From positions 1,612,001-1,676,000 of the forward strand of contig OY781043.1 of NCBI GenBank assembly GCA_963676165.1: a stretch of 64,000 bases of DNA, written 5' to 3'. Within the stretch, counting starts at the first letter, position 1. Every line of letters starts with the position of its first letter. Below, piece by piece: positions 18,260 through 25,799 of the stretch. Source of the stretch: JAQIBY01 sp963676165. Its GTDB lineage: Bacteria; Bacteroidota; Bacteroidia; Bacteroidales; ML635J-15. Under the pieces are notes generated by a model, which made no database searches, had not been told where the DNA came from, and saw only the letters and a list, made by a program, of their open reading frames with translations. The translations under genes and the position numbers were made by a program.

Positions 18260-18457
18260 TTATTTCATTCCCAGTTGTCTTTTAATGTTGTCTTCCAACG
18301 TTTTGTCAACTGTTGTGAAATGTCCCAATTTGCGTTTGCGTTTTTTTGACTTTTTAGTCAAAATGTGGCTTTTGTACGCATGTTTTCTCTTAATTTTTCC
18401 ACTTCCGGTTACTTGGAATCTTTTCTTCGCACCGGATTTCGTTTTCATCTTAGGCAT
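18260..18457 (-). CDS. rpmI: 50S ribosomal protein L35
   Basis: The 65-aa basic protein M-P-K-M-K-T-K-S-G-A-K-K-R-F is the L35 signature. It lies between infC and rplT in the canonical order, 23 bp after infC and 94 bp before rplT. Confidence 0.97.
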   Translation of the reverse strand: MPKMKTKSGAKKRFQVTGSGKIKRKHAYKSHILTKKSKKRKRKLGHFTTVDKTLEDNIKRQLGMK

Positions 18458-18480
18458 ATACCACTCGTTTTGATTAAAAT

Positions 18481-19044
18481 TTACTTTTTATTCTTAGCAG
18501 ATACCTTAGGTGAAAGAAACATAATCATACGTTTTCCTTCAAGCTTAGGTAACTGATCAACTTTCCCAAATTCTTCGAGGTCTTGAGCCAAACGGAGAAG
18601 TAAAATCTCACCTTGTTCTTTGAACAGAATTGATCTTCCTTTGAAAAACACAAAAGCTTTCACTTTCGCTCCGTCAGCAAGGAATTTTTTTGCATGATTC
18701 AATTTGAAATTGTAATCGTGCTCATCCGTATTAGGTCCAAATCTTACCTCTTTAACCACCATCTTTACAGTGTTGGCTTTCATTTGTTTTTGTTTCTTCT
18801 TTTGTTGATACAAAAACTTTTGATATTCTTCCGCTTTACATACCGGTGGGTCTGCTTTTGGAGATATCTCAATAAGGTCTAAACCTAAATTCTCAGCGAT
18901 ACGAATTGCTTCCCGTGTATTATATACTCCAGGATTTTCAATGTTGTCGCCAACTAGACGTACTGCCGGGACTCGAATTTCTTCGTTAATTCGATAAGAC
19001 GGTCCAGTGTCTCTTTTTCTCGGGTTATGTCTCTTCTTTCCTAT
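18481..19044 (-). CDS. infC: Translation initiation factor IF-3, non-canonical start codon
   Basis: The C-terminal domain (F-G-P-N-T-D-E-H-D-Y-N-F-K, S-I-L-F-K-E-Q-G) and the N-terminal domain (Y-R-I-N-E-E-I-R-V-P-A-V-R-L-V-G-D-N, E-I-S-P-K-A-D-P-P-V-C-K) are complete. The first ATG in frame, at 18813, would remove the whole N-domain. Upstream in frame there is a TAA at 19058-19056, then codons for a strong ribosome binding site (AAGGAGG) and V-A-I-G-K-K-R-H-N-P, with no ATG, GTG or TTG. The best start is the ATA at 19044, 9 nt after the Shine-Dalgarno; GTA at 19050 would give the common M-A-I opening but is only 3 nt away. IF-3 rejects non-standard starts, so this would provide autoregulation as with AUU in E. 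coli. thrS ends 27 bp upstream. Confidence 0.9.
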   Translation of the reverse strand: MGKKRHNPRKRDTGPSYRINEEIRVPAVRLVGDNIENPGVYNTREAIRIAENLGLDLIEISPKADPPVCKAEEYQKFLYQQKKKQKQMKANTVKMVVKEVRFGPNTDEHDYNFKLNHAKKFLADGAKVKAFVFFKGRSILFKEQGEILLLRLAQDLEEFGKVDQLPKLEGKRMIMFLSPKVSAKNKK

Positions 19045-19071
19045 GGCTACTTTCCTCCTTTATTTTGGTTA

Positions 19072-21018
19072 TTAATTATCGTATTTTAACTCAGTTTCAA
19101 CATCTTGATTTACTTGTTTTGCAAAATCTTCAATGCTTAAAACTCCTTGATCTCCTTCGCCTTGCTTCCTTACTGAAATGGTATTATTTTCAGCTTCTTG
19201 CTCTCCAACAATCAACAGATATGGTATGCGTTTTAATTCATTATCGCGTATCTTTCTGCCAATCTTTTCATTGCGATCGTCAATCAGGCTGCGAATATCG
19301 TAATTATTTAGCAATTCTGAAACTTTTTTTGCATAATCGTTGTATTTTTCACTGATTGGAAGGATTACTGCCTGATCTGGTGTTAACCACAGCGGGAATT
19401 TTCCTGCTGTATGTTCGATCATTACTGCAATAAATCGTTCCATTGATCCAAAGATCGCACGGTGAATCATAATTGGCTGATGTGACTCATTATCACTGCC
19501 TTTGTACTCAAGTTCAAATCGCTCAGGTAGGTTGTAGTCAATTTGGATGGTTCCTAATTGCCAACTTCTTCCCAATGCATCTTTCACGATAAAGTCGAGT
19601 TTAGGACCGTAAAACGCAGCTTCACCATATTCAACCACAGTTTTCAAACCTTTTTCGTCTGCTGCTTCCTGAATTGCTTTTTCTGCTTTGTCCCAGTTTT
19701 CATCGCTTCCGATATATTTCTCATGATTTTCAGGATCACGTAAGGAAATTTGTGAAGTGAATTCTTTGAAATCAAAGATTTTGAAAATATACAAGACCAA
19801 ATCAATAATTGCCATAAATTCTTCTTTCAACTGATCCGGACGACAGAATACATGAGCGTCGTCTTGGGTGAAGGAACGTACTCTTGTTAGTCCGTGCAAC
19901 TCACCATGTTGTTCGTAACGATATACTGTTCCAAATTCTGCCAATCGTACTGGTAAATCACGATAGGAGTATTGTGAGAATTTAAACATCTCAACATGAT
20001 GCGGGCAGTTCATAGGTTTTAACATGAACTCTTCGCCTTCTTGTGGAGTTGTGATTGGACGGAATGAGTCTTCAGCATACTTATAATAGTGTCCTGATGT
20101 TTTGTAAAGGTTTGTATCTCCAATGTGTGGGGACATTACCATTTGATATCCGCGACGACGGAGTTCTTTCTTTAAGAAATCTTCCAGACGAATTCTCATG
20201 TCTGTACCGCGAGGAAGCCATAAAGGTAAACCCATTCCAACTTTCGGTGAAAAAGTGAAAAGCGCAAGTTCTTTTCCAATTTTACGGTGATCACGTTTCT
20301 TTGCTTCTTCGAGCAAAACGAGATACTCTTCCAGTAGTTTTTGTTTTGGGAAACTAACTCCATAAATCCGAGTTAGCTGTTTGTTTTTCTCGTCACCACG
20401 CCAATATGCGCCAGCAATATTCATCAATTTGATGGCTTTAATTACACCGGTGTTTGGAAGGTGTGGGCCACGACACAAATCGGTGAAGTTTCCTTGAGTA
20501 TAGAATGTGATGGTTCCATCTTCCAAATCGTTGATGAGCTCAACTTTATACTCATCGCCTTTTTTTGTGTAATGCTCAAGTGCTTCAGCTTTAGGAACTT
20601 CTTTACGGACATAATCATTTTTCTGTCTCGCAAGCTCTAGCATGGTTTTCTCAATTTTTGGGAAATCCTTTTCAGAGATTACAGTGCCTTCAGGAAGATC
20701 AACATCGTAATAAAATCCGTTGTCAATGCTAGGGCCAATGCCTAGCTTGATGCCTGGATAAAGCTTTTCCAATGCCTCTGCCATTAAGTGAGCAGAAGAA
20801 TGCCAAAAAGCAAGCTTGCCTTCCTCATCATCAAATTTGTGTAATTTAATGTGGGCATCTTTATCAATTGTGCGGGTTAAATCCCAAATTTCTTCATCAA
20901 CAGTTATAGATAACACCTCTTTTGCAAGGCGTGGACTTATGTCATTCGCAATGTCAAGTCCTGTAACAGCACTTTCGTACTCACGGACAGACTGATCGGG
21001 TAATGTTATTTTTATCAT
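19072..21018 (-). CDS. thrS: Threonyl-tRNA synthetase
   Basis: This is a 648-aa class II synthetase with the full bacterial layout. The TGS domain is at about 1-60. The editing domain has H-S-S-A-H (73-77) and C-R-G-P-H. The catalytic core has the zinc Cys in M-K-P-M-N-C-P-H-H, motif 2 (F-G-T-V-Y-R-Y-E-Q-H-G-E-L-H-G-L-T-R-V-R) and motif 3 (H-R-A-I-F-G-S-M-E-R-F), and the anticodon-binding domain runs from about 545. It charges tRNA-Thr. It leads the thrS-infC-rpmI-rplT operon and has a textbook Bacteroidota promoter just upstream. Confidence 0.97.
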   Translation of the reverse strand: MIKITLPDQSVREYESAVTGLDIANDISPRLAKEVLSITVDEEIWDLTRTIDKDAHIKLHKFDDEEGKLAFWHSSAHLMAEALEKLYPGIKLGIGPSIDNGFYYDVDLPEGTVISEKDFPKIEKTMLELARQKNDYVRKEVPKAEALEHYTKKGDEYKVELINDLEDGTITFYTQGNFTDLCRGPHLPNTGVIKAIKLMNIAGAYWRGDEKNKQLTRIYGVSFPKQKLLEEYLVLLEEAKKRDHRKIGKELALFTFSPKVGMGLPLWLPRGTDMRIRLEDFLKKELRRRGYQMVMSPHIGDTNLYKTSGHYYKYAEDSFRPITTPQEGEEFMLKPMNCPHHVEMFKFSQYSYRDLPVRLAEFGTVYRYEQHGELHGLTRVRSFTQDDAHVFCRPDQLKEEFMAIIDLVLYIFKIFDFKEFTSQISLRDPENHEKYIGSDENWDKAEKAIQEAADEKGLKTVVEYGEAAFYGPKLDFIVKDALGRSWQLGTIQIDYNLPERFELEYKGSDNESHQPIMIHRAIFGSMERFIAVMIEHTAGKFPLWLTPDQAVILPISEKYNDYAKKVSELLNNYDIRSLIDDRNEKIGRKIRDNELKRIPYLLIVGEQEAENNTISVRKQGEGDQGVLSIEDFAKQVNQDVETELKYDN

Positions 21019-21035
21019 AATGCTTCAAATTTTTA

Positions 21036-21066
21036 CAAAAGTACAATCTTTGAGATAATCTACAAA
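21036..21066 (-). promoter_or_regulatory. Promoter of the thrS operon
   Basis: On the minus strand TTTG (21066-21063), a 19-bp spacer and TACTTTTG (21043-21036) fit the Bacteroidota sigma consensus exactly. The -7 element lies 17 bp before the thrS ATG. Confidence 0.8.
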
Positions 21067-21123
21067 CATGTAAGTGTTAGCTTTGTTGCGATTAGGCTGA
21101 TTTTTTCGACAATAAATTGTTAG

Positions 21124-22035
21124 TTACTTTTGATTTTGTGCTATTAAACTTATCATCCCATCCACATCATCGGGGTGAAACCAGTGCATGGACTTGTATC
21201 GTTTTAACCAGTTAATTTGCTTTCTGGCGTATTGTCTTGTGTTTTTTCTGATGAGATGAATTGCCTCCTCACGGCTGACTTTGCCATCAAAATATTGGAA
21301 GAATTCCCGATAACCTATGCTTTTCAATGCAATGAGACCTTGGTGGGGATGCAAGATTCTGGCTTCTGCTTCCAAACCTTGTTCTAGCATAATGTCTATG
21401 CGTTTGTCAATGCGCTCATAAAGTGTTTCTCGTGGAATGTCTAGCCCTAACATCAGAATATCAAAATCTCTTTGTTTTATGCTGCGTGTATGAAAGCTGC
21501 TAAATGGTTTTCCTGATGAAAGACAAACTTCCAAAGCTCGAATGACACGTTTCGGATTTTTCATGTCTATGCGATCGTAGGCAACCGGATCCAGAGTCTT
21601 GAGCTGTGCTGTTAGAGGCTCTAATCCTTCGGTTTCGTGCTGGAGAATAAGACGCTCTCGTATTTTCATGTCAGGATCAGGAATGTCGTCAATACCGTAC
21701 AAAACAGCATCTAGATACATGCCTGAGCCACCAACCATGAGCAAAATGTCGTGTTTTTGAAACAATTCCGCACTTAAGGAGCTGATGTCTTGTTCAAACA
21801 TGCTAGCGTTGTAATAATCGTGTATGGATAGTTTTCCAATAAAATGGTGTTTGACTCGGTCAAGTTCTTCCGGATCGGGAACTGCAGTGCCAATTTTCAT
21901 TTCACGATACATTTGACGAGAATCGCAGGAAATAATTTCTGTCTTAAAGTGCTCGGCAATGCTAAGGCTGCAATTTGTTTTGCCTACAGCGGTCGGACCG
22001 CTAATGCTGACAAGTATTTGTTTCTTTTCTTTCAC
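21124..22035 (-). CDS. miaA: tRNA dimethylallyltransferase
   Basis: The 303-aa enzyme adds the isopentenyl group to A37 of tRNAs that read U-starting codons. The P-loop G-P-T-A-V-G-K-T is at residues 13-20. I-I-S-C-D-S-R-Q-M-Y and M-V-G-G-S-G-M-Y-L-D-A-V-L-Y-G are the substrate-binding motifs. R-N-T-R-Q-Y-A-R-K-Q-I-N-W is near the C-terminus. It starts with GTG, one base overlapping the stop of the upstream gene, so the two are translationally coupled. Confidence 0.95.
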   Translation of the reverse strand: MKEKKQILVSISGPTAVGKTNCSLSIAEHFKTEIISCDSRQMYREMKIGTAVPDPEELDRVKHHFIGKLSIHDYYNASMFEQDISSLSAELFQKHDILLMVGGSGMYLDAVLYGIDDIPDPDMKIRERLILQHETEGLEPLTAQLKTLDPVAYDRIDMKNPKRVIRALEVCLSSGKPFSSFHTRSIKQRDFDILMLGLDIPRETLYERIDKRIDIMLEQGLEAEARILHPHQGLIALKSIGYREFFQYFDGKVSREEAIHLIRKNTRQYARKQINWLKRYKSMHWFHPDDVDGMISLIAQNQK

Positions 22036-22568
22036 TAGATATCCAAGTCGTCAATGTTCTCAAACCCTTCTGAAAACTCATCTCCAAAATCATCAAACTC
22101 ATCATCATCCAAAAAGTCATTGCTTTCCATCATGTCATCTATAACCAGCATTTCAGGCGCATCTCCTTTGGTGTAAGTGCATTGAGGGTAGTTTTGTTTT
22201 GCTTCTTCAGGACTCATATCCCACATGTCAACAAGCTCAATGAACAACATTCGGACAGAAAAGAAGTCAAATAAGTACAGTAAACGTTGTCCATTTTTAG
22301 TGATTAATTCATTTAAACGCACATCTTTCATGAAATAGGGGGTATCCTCATCCGAGGCAGTTTCGTCCATCTTCATCATACTGATTTCGTCCAGTTTTTC
22401 CCAGTCTTTATTGCTGAGATAAAAGCTTGTCATTTGCGTGAAATCGTAATCACATGCCGCTTGAATACCCATGTGTAGGTCATAAAAACGTTTTTCGTCA
22501 GGAATTACTATGTCCCGAACAAACTCATTATTTTCTGAAGACAACAGTCTGAATTTATAAATTTTCAT
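22035..22568 (-). CDS. Plasmid pRiA4b ORF-3-like / TnpR-passenger-family protein
   Basis: The 177-aa protein begins M-K-I-Y-K-F-R-L-L-S-S (ATG at 22568; a GTG two codons upstream is less likely). The first two thirds resemble the pRiA4b ORF-3 family fold (Y-K-F-R-L, D-L-H-M-G-I-Q-A-A-C-D-Y, D-V-R-L-N-E-L, L-L-Y-L-F-D-F, F-F-S-V-R-M). The last 40 residues are very acidic (D-D-D-E-F-D-D-F-G-D-E). No biochemical function is established for the family. It lies directly upstream of and overlapping miaA. This block is conserved-looking core genome next to the accessory island. Confidence 0.65.
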   Translation of the reverse strand: MKIYKFRLLSSENNEFVRDIVIPDEKRFYDLHMGIQAACDYDFTQMTSFYLSNKDWEKLDEISMMKMDETASDEDTPYFMKDVRLNELITKNGQRLLYLFDFFSVRMLFIELVDMWDMSPEEAKQNYPQCTYTKGDAPEMLVIDDMMESNDFLDDDEFDDFGDEFSEGFENIDDLDI

Positions 22569-22622
22569 AATCACCCTTTGCGTTTACTCATTTTACTTAC
22601 GATTAACTGTACTTAACTCGCA

Positions 22623-22658
22623 TTACAAATGTAATAAAAATTCCATGCTGTCCATATT
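22623..22658 (-). pseudogene. Duplicated 3' tip of the LuxC-type acyl-CoA reductase gene
   Basis: These 36 bp match 25800-25835, the last 11 codons and stop of the acyl-CoA reductase gene, at 32 of 36 positions in the same orientation. Read on the minus strand they give N-M-D-S-M-E-F-L-L-H-L-stop against N-I-D-S-M-E-F-L-L-S-L-stop. The intervening 3.1 kb holds the repeat arrays, the GxxExxY gene and the IS256 element. The direct repeats therefore bracket the island. Confidence 0.7.
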
Positions 22659-22762
22659 TTTTGTGCCTATCACTCATGTTCTGAAACATTCCTCTTTTGA
22701 TTTTTCTTTATAGCTTATTGGTCTGCTTTACGATGGATCTTATTCTCTAGCTCTTTTTTTTA

Positions 22763-23116
22763 GCCACGAATTCACGAATATTGACTGCATGCAGTCATAA
22801 AGTTTTACTCCGTGGCAATCTCACTTGCACATCCAATACCTTTTATTCGTGCCCGCCTGCCAACCTTATTTAATAAGTATGCGGGCAGGCATTCGTGGCA
22901 TTTTATCTTGCGCCTCAAACTAACCTTTATTCGTGAATTCGTGGCTCTTTTCTTACGCGTCCAACAACCTTTTATTCGTGTAATTTTTTCCGTCTCAAAC
23001 ATAGTATTCGTGCATTCGTGGCATATTTTCTTGCGTCGCAAACATTTTTATTCGTGTCCTTTCTTTCGTGCCCGCCTGCCAACCTTATTTGTAAGTATGC
23101 GGGCAGGAATTCGTGT
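22763..23116. repeat. Left CACGAA/TTCGTG repeat array
   Basis: Roughly ten copies of ATTCGTG lie here at irregular spacing, several as the pair ATTCGTGNATTCGTGG. They are separated by 25-40 bp fillers of a few related types (minus strand: GTTTGAGACGCAAGA-like and GTTGGACGCGTAAGA-like). The array opens with a 35-bp unit (22763-22797) in the opposite polarity whose end is the perfect palindrome GACTGCATGCAGTC. Two copies of a GC-rich hairpin (CCCGCCTGCC...GCGGGCAGG, about 22846-22890 and 23070-23107) are embedded. The open frames through it are repeat artefacts. The rest of the gap, 22575-22762, shows nothing else except the luxC remnant. Confidence 0.8.
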
Positions 23117-23169
23117 TAAGTATAACTCCTAATCAAATGAATTTCTTATATTTGGGAAAGCCAATAATT

Positions 23170-23544
23170 ATGGAAGATTTTATTTACAGAAAAGAAAGCT
23201 ACAAGATAATCGGGAGATGTTTTGAAGTGCATAATAACTTAGGTGCAGGGTTTCGTGAGATTGTTTATAAAGATGCCTTGGAATATGAATTTCGAAAAGC
23301 AGGAATACCGTTTGAGCGTGAGAAGATGTACGAAGTTAATTATAAAGGGATAATTCTTCCTCACAAATTTTATGCAGACTTTGTGATTTATGACAAGATA
23401 ATTTTAGAAGTTAAGGCAGTAAGTCAAATTGTAGATGAGTTTGTAGCACAGGCTATTAATTATTTAAAGGTGTCAGATAATAAACTTGCATTAATTGTAA
23501 ACTTTGGGGAGCTAACACTTGTTCAGAAGAGGATAGTTCTTTAA
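23170..23544 (+). CDS. GxxExxY family protein (PD-(D/E)XK-like)
   Basis: The 124-aa protein carries the family motif G-F-R-E-I-V-Y (27-33) and a nuclease-like core with Asp70 (F-Y-A-D-F-V-I) and E-V-K (80-82). Members are found in many phyla, often near repetitive DNA; no activity is firmly assigned, though the fold suggests DNA cleavage or binding. The frame extends upstream to a GTG at 23113 inside a TTCGTG repeat, but ATG 23170 fits the family start and follows a possible -7 box (TATATTTG, 23147-23154). It sits between the two repeat arrays and is flanked by copies of a 35-bp palindrome-ended unit. Confidence 0.85.
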   Translation: MEDFIYRKESYKIIGRCFEVHNNLGAGFREIVYKDALEYEFRKAGIPFEREKMYEVNYKGIILPHKFYADFVIYDKIILEVKAVSQIVDEFVAQAINYLKVSDNKLALIVNFGELTLVQKRIVL

Positions 23545-23581
23545 TGAATGACTTTACCTGTTCGCTAGTTCTTAAATGTTC

Positions 23582-23616
23582 GCCACGAATGCACGAATAT
23601 TGACTGCAAGCAGTCA
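23582..23616. repeat. Right copy of the 35-bp palindrome-ended repeat
   Basis: This is the same orientation and length as 22763-22797 with two differences (33 of 35 identical). It contains CACGAAT twice and ends in GACTGCAAGCAGTC, a near-perfect palindrome. The IS256 target duplication begins at its last base or the next one. Confidence 0.75.
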
Positions 23617-23624
23617 TTCAGGAT

Positions 23625-24950
23625 GACACTGTCCCATAAAGTGTGTAAACAAGGAAAGTTGCTCCATACTTAATTTATTCTTTTTTCAAAAATAATTAAA
23701 AACTGATTAAAAATTACCCCCCAGTTTCGAACTGGCTGAGTCCATTTTTTCGTAGCCTCTCTAATAGCAAGGAATGTAGATTTCAGCACAGCTTCATCCG
23801 TTGGAAAAGAGAGTTTGTTTTTTGTGTATTTTCTGATTTTACCATTGAGATTTTCTATCAGGTTTGTCGTATAAATGATTTTTCTGATTTCAACAGGGAA
23901 CTCAAAAAATGCCGTAAGGTTATCCCAGTTGTTTTCCCAGCTTCTGACAGCATAAAGATATTTTACAGACCATTTATCCGAGAAGTCCTTAAAAGCCATT
24001 TCAGCTGCCTGTTTTGTAGGTGCTGTATAGATTTCTTTCATGTCTTTTGTAAACTCCTTTTTGTCTTTCCATACAACATACCTCGCTGCATTTCTGATTT
24101 GATGTACCACACAGATCTGTGTCGTAGATTCCGGGAAAACAGTTCGTATTGTATCGGTAAAACCATTTAGATTGTCTGTAACTGTTATTAAAATATCTTT
24201 GACTCCCCTGGCTTTGATATCAGTAAGAACAGACATCCAAAAAGCAGATGTTTCTTTATGGCCCAGCCACAAGCCAAGAACCTCTTTAAGCCCATCTTTT
24301 CTTAAGCCTACCGCTATGTAAATTGTTTTATTAATGACTTTTGAGTTCTCTCTAACCTTAAAAACAATCCCATCCATCCAAACTATCAGGTAAAGATCTT
24401 CAAGTGGACGGTTTTGCCAGGCTACAATATCATTACTAATCCGTTCTGTAATTCTTGAGATGGTAGAAGTTGAGACGTCAAAGTTATATACCTCCCGGAT
24501 TTGCTCTTCTATGTCACTATTCGACATCCCTTTGGCATACAATGAGATAATTACATTCTCAATGCCGTCAACCATATTTTTCCGTTTAGGTACAATAACC
24601 GGGTTAAATGTAGCATCTCTATCTCTCGGTACTGATATTTCAGCTTCTCCAAACGATCCTTTTACTTTCTTGGTACTATGACCATTTCTGTAATTAGTAT
24701 CCTTGCTTTTCTGATTCTTCTCATGACCAAGATGATCATCAAGTTCTCCTTCGAGTAACTGCTCTATACCTCGTTTTTGGATCTCTGTCAGGAAGTTATT
24801 TAACTCTTCCCCTGTCTTAAATTGCTTAAGAAAATCACTGTTTAATAAGTCTTCTTTTTTCATAATACATGTGTAAAATAGTAAAAGTTAATTTGAAACA
24901 TATAATTTTTTGATCAACTTTCCTGTTTACACACTTTGTGAGATACTACC
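23625..24950 (-). mobile_element. IS256-family insertion sequence with 8-bp target duplication
   Basis: The element is 1326 bp. The inverted ends share AAAGTGTGTAAACA and GGAAAGTTG (left 23638-23661, right 24915-24937 on the other strand) and extend imperfectly to the tips. The flanking 8-bp TTCAGGAT is present at 23617-23624 and again at 24951-24958, giving exact borders. Removing the element joins the GxxExxY downstream repeat directly to the right TTCGTG array, so the insertion split one continuous repeat island. Confidence 0.92.
23670..24863 (-). CDS. IS256-family (mutator-type) transposase
   Basis: The 397-aa protein has the family signatures: L-D-D-H-L-G-H near residue 45, N-Y-R-N-G-H-S-T-K-K-V, V-P-R-D-R-D, then the DDE core with W-M-D-G-I, T-V-T-D-N-L-N-G-F and T-T-N-L-I-E-N-L-N-G-K-I-R. 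V-V-H-Q-I-R-N-A is the conserved C/H-region. The frame is intact, so the copy is likely functional or recent. Confidence 0.95.
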   Translation of the reverse strand: MKKEDLLNSDFLKQFKTGEELNNFLTEIQKRGIEQLLEGELDDHLGHEKNQKSKDTNYRNGHSTKKVKGSFGEAEISVPRDRDATFNPVIVPKRKNMVDGIENVIISLYAKGMSNSDIEEQIREVYNFDVSTSTISRITERISNDIVAWQNRPLEDLYLIVWMDGIVFKVRENSKVINKTIYIAVGLRKDGLKEVLGLWLGHKETSAFWMSVLTDIKARGVKDILITVTDNLNGFTDTIRTVFPESTTQICVVHQIRNAARYVVWKDKKEFTKDMKEIYTAPTKQAAEMAFKDFSDKWSVKYLYAVRSWENNWDNLTAFFEFPVEIRKIIYTTNLIENLNGKIRKYTKNKLSFPTDEAVLKSTFLAIREATKKWTQPVRNWGVIFNQFLIIFEKRIN

Positions 24951-24974
24951 TTCAGGATTTTTTTTCGTATTATT

Positions 24975-25795
24975 TCTCTTGCGCCTCCAATACCTTTATT
25001 CGTGTCTTTTATTTGTGAATTTGTGTCTATTTTCTTGCGCCTCAAACACCTTTCATTCGTGCATTCGTGGCCTTTTCTCCTGCGTGTCCAACACCTTTAT
25101 TCGTGTCTGTTTTCTTGCGTCTCAAACACTTTTTATTCGTGCATTCGTGTCTATTTTCTTGCACGTTCAGCAACCTTTTATTCGTGGCTATTTCCCTGCG
25201 TGTCCAACACCTTTTATTCGTGTAGTCTCTTGCGTGTCCAATGCCTTTCATTCGTGTCTTTCATTCGTGCATTCGTGGCAATTCTCCTGCGTGTCCAACA
25301 CCTTTATTCGTGTCTGTTTTCTTGCGTCTCAAACACTTTTTATTCGTGCATTCGTGTCTATTTTCTTGCACGTTCAGCAACCTTTTATTCGTGGCTATTT
25401 CCCTGCGTGTCCAACACCTTTTATTCGTGTGGTCTCTTGCGTGTCCAATGCCTTTCATTCGTGTCTTTCATTCGTGCATTCGTGGCAATTCTCCTGCGTG
25501 TCCAACACCTTTATTCGTGTCTGTTTTCTTGCGTCTCAAACACTTTTTATTCGTGCATTCGTGTCTATTTTCTTGCACGTTCAGCAACCTTTTATTCGTG
25601 GCTATTTCCCTGCGTGTCCAACACCTTTTATTCGTGTGGTCTCTTGCGTGTCCAATGCCTTTCATTCGTGTCTTTCATTCGTGCATTCGTGGCCTTTTCT
25701 CTGCGTCTCAAACACATTTCATTCGTGTCATTTATTCGTGAATTCGTGGCAATCTCTTGCGTGTCCAACACCTTTCATTCGTGGCATCCCTAATA
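24975..25795. repeat. Right TTCGTG array with a 207-bp higher-order tandem repeat
   Basis: By hand count about thirty ATTCGTG motifs occur, all in one polarity, at 15-50 bp spacing. From about 25061 to 25690 the fillers and motifs form a 207-bp unit repeated three times (offsets 25061, 25268, 25475, and a partial at 25682). Copies 1 and 2 differ at one base in the stretch compared. Fillers on the minus strand are of three kinds: GTGTTTGAGACGCAAGA, GTGTTGGACACGCAGG and GTTGCTGAACGTGCAAG. Long open frames on both strands here are low-complexity artefacts. There is no gene between 24864 and 25799. Confidence 0.88.
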
Positions 25796-25799
25796 CCCC

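Noticed and set aside
18813..18813. ATG at 18813 as the infC start
   Set aside because: It would remove the entire IF-3 N-terminal domain, which is encoded in frame upstream behind a strong ribosome binding site.
25002..25793. Long cysteine- and serine-rich open frames on both strands across the TTCGTG arrays
   Set aside because: They exist in several frames at once, repeat with the DNA period and are made of the repeat unit; they are not proteins.
24975..25795. CRISPR array
   Set aside because: The motif spacing is irregular, the fillers are themselves repeated and there are no unique equal-length spacers or cas genes.
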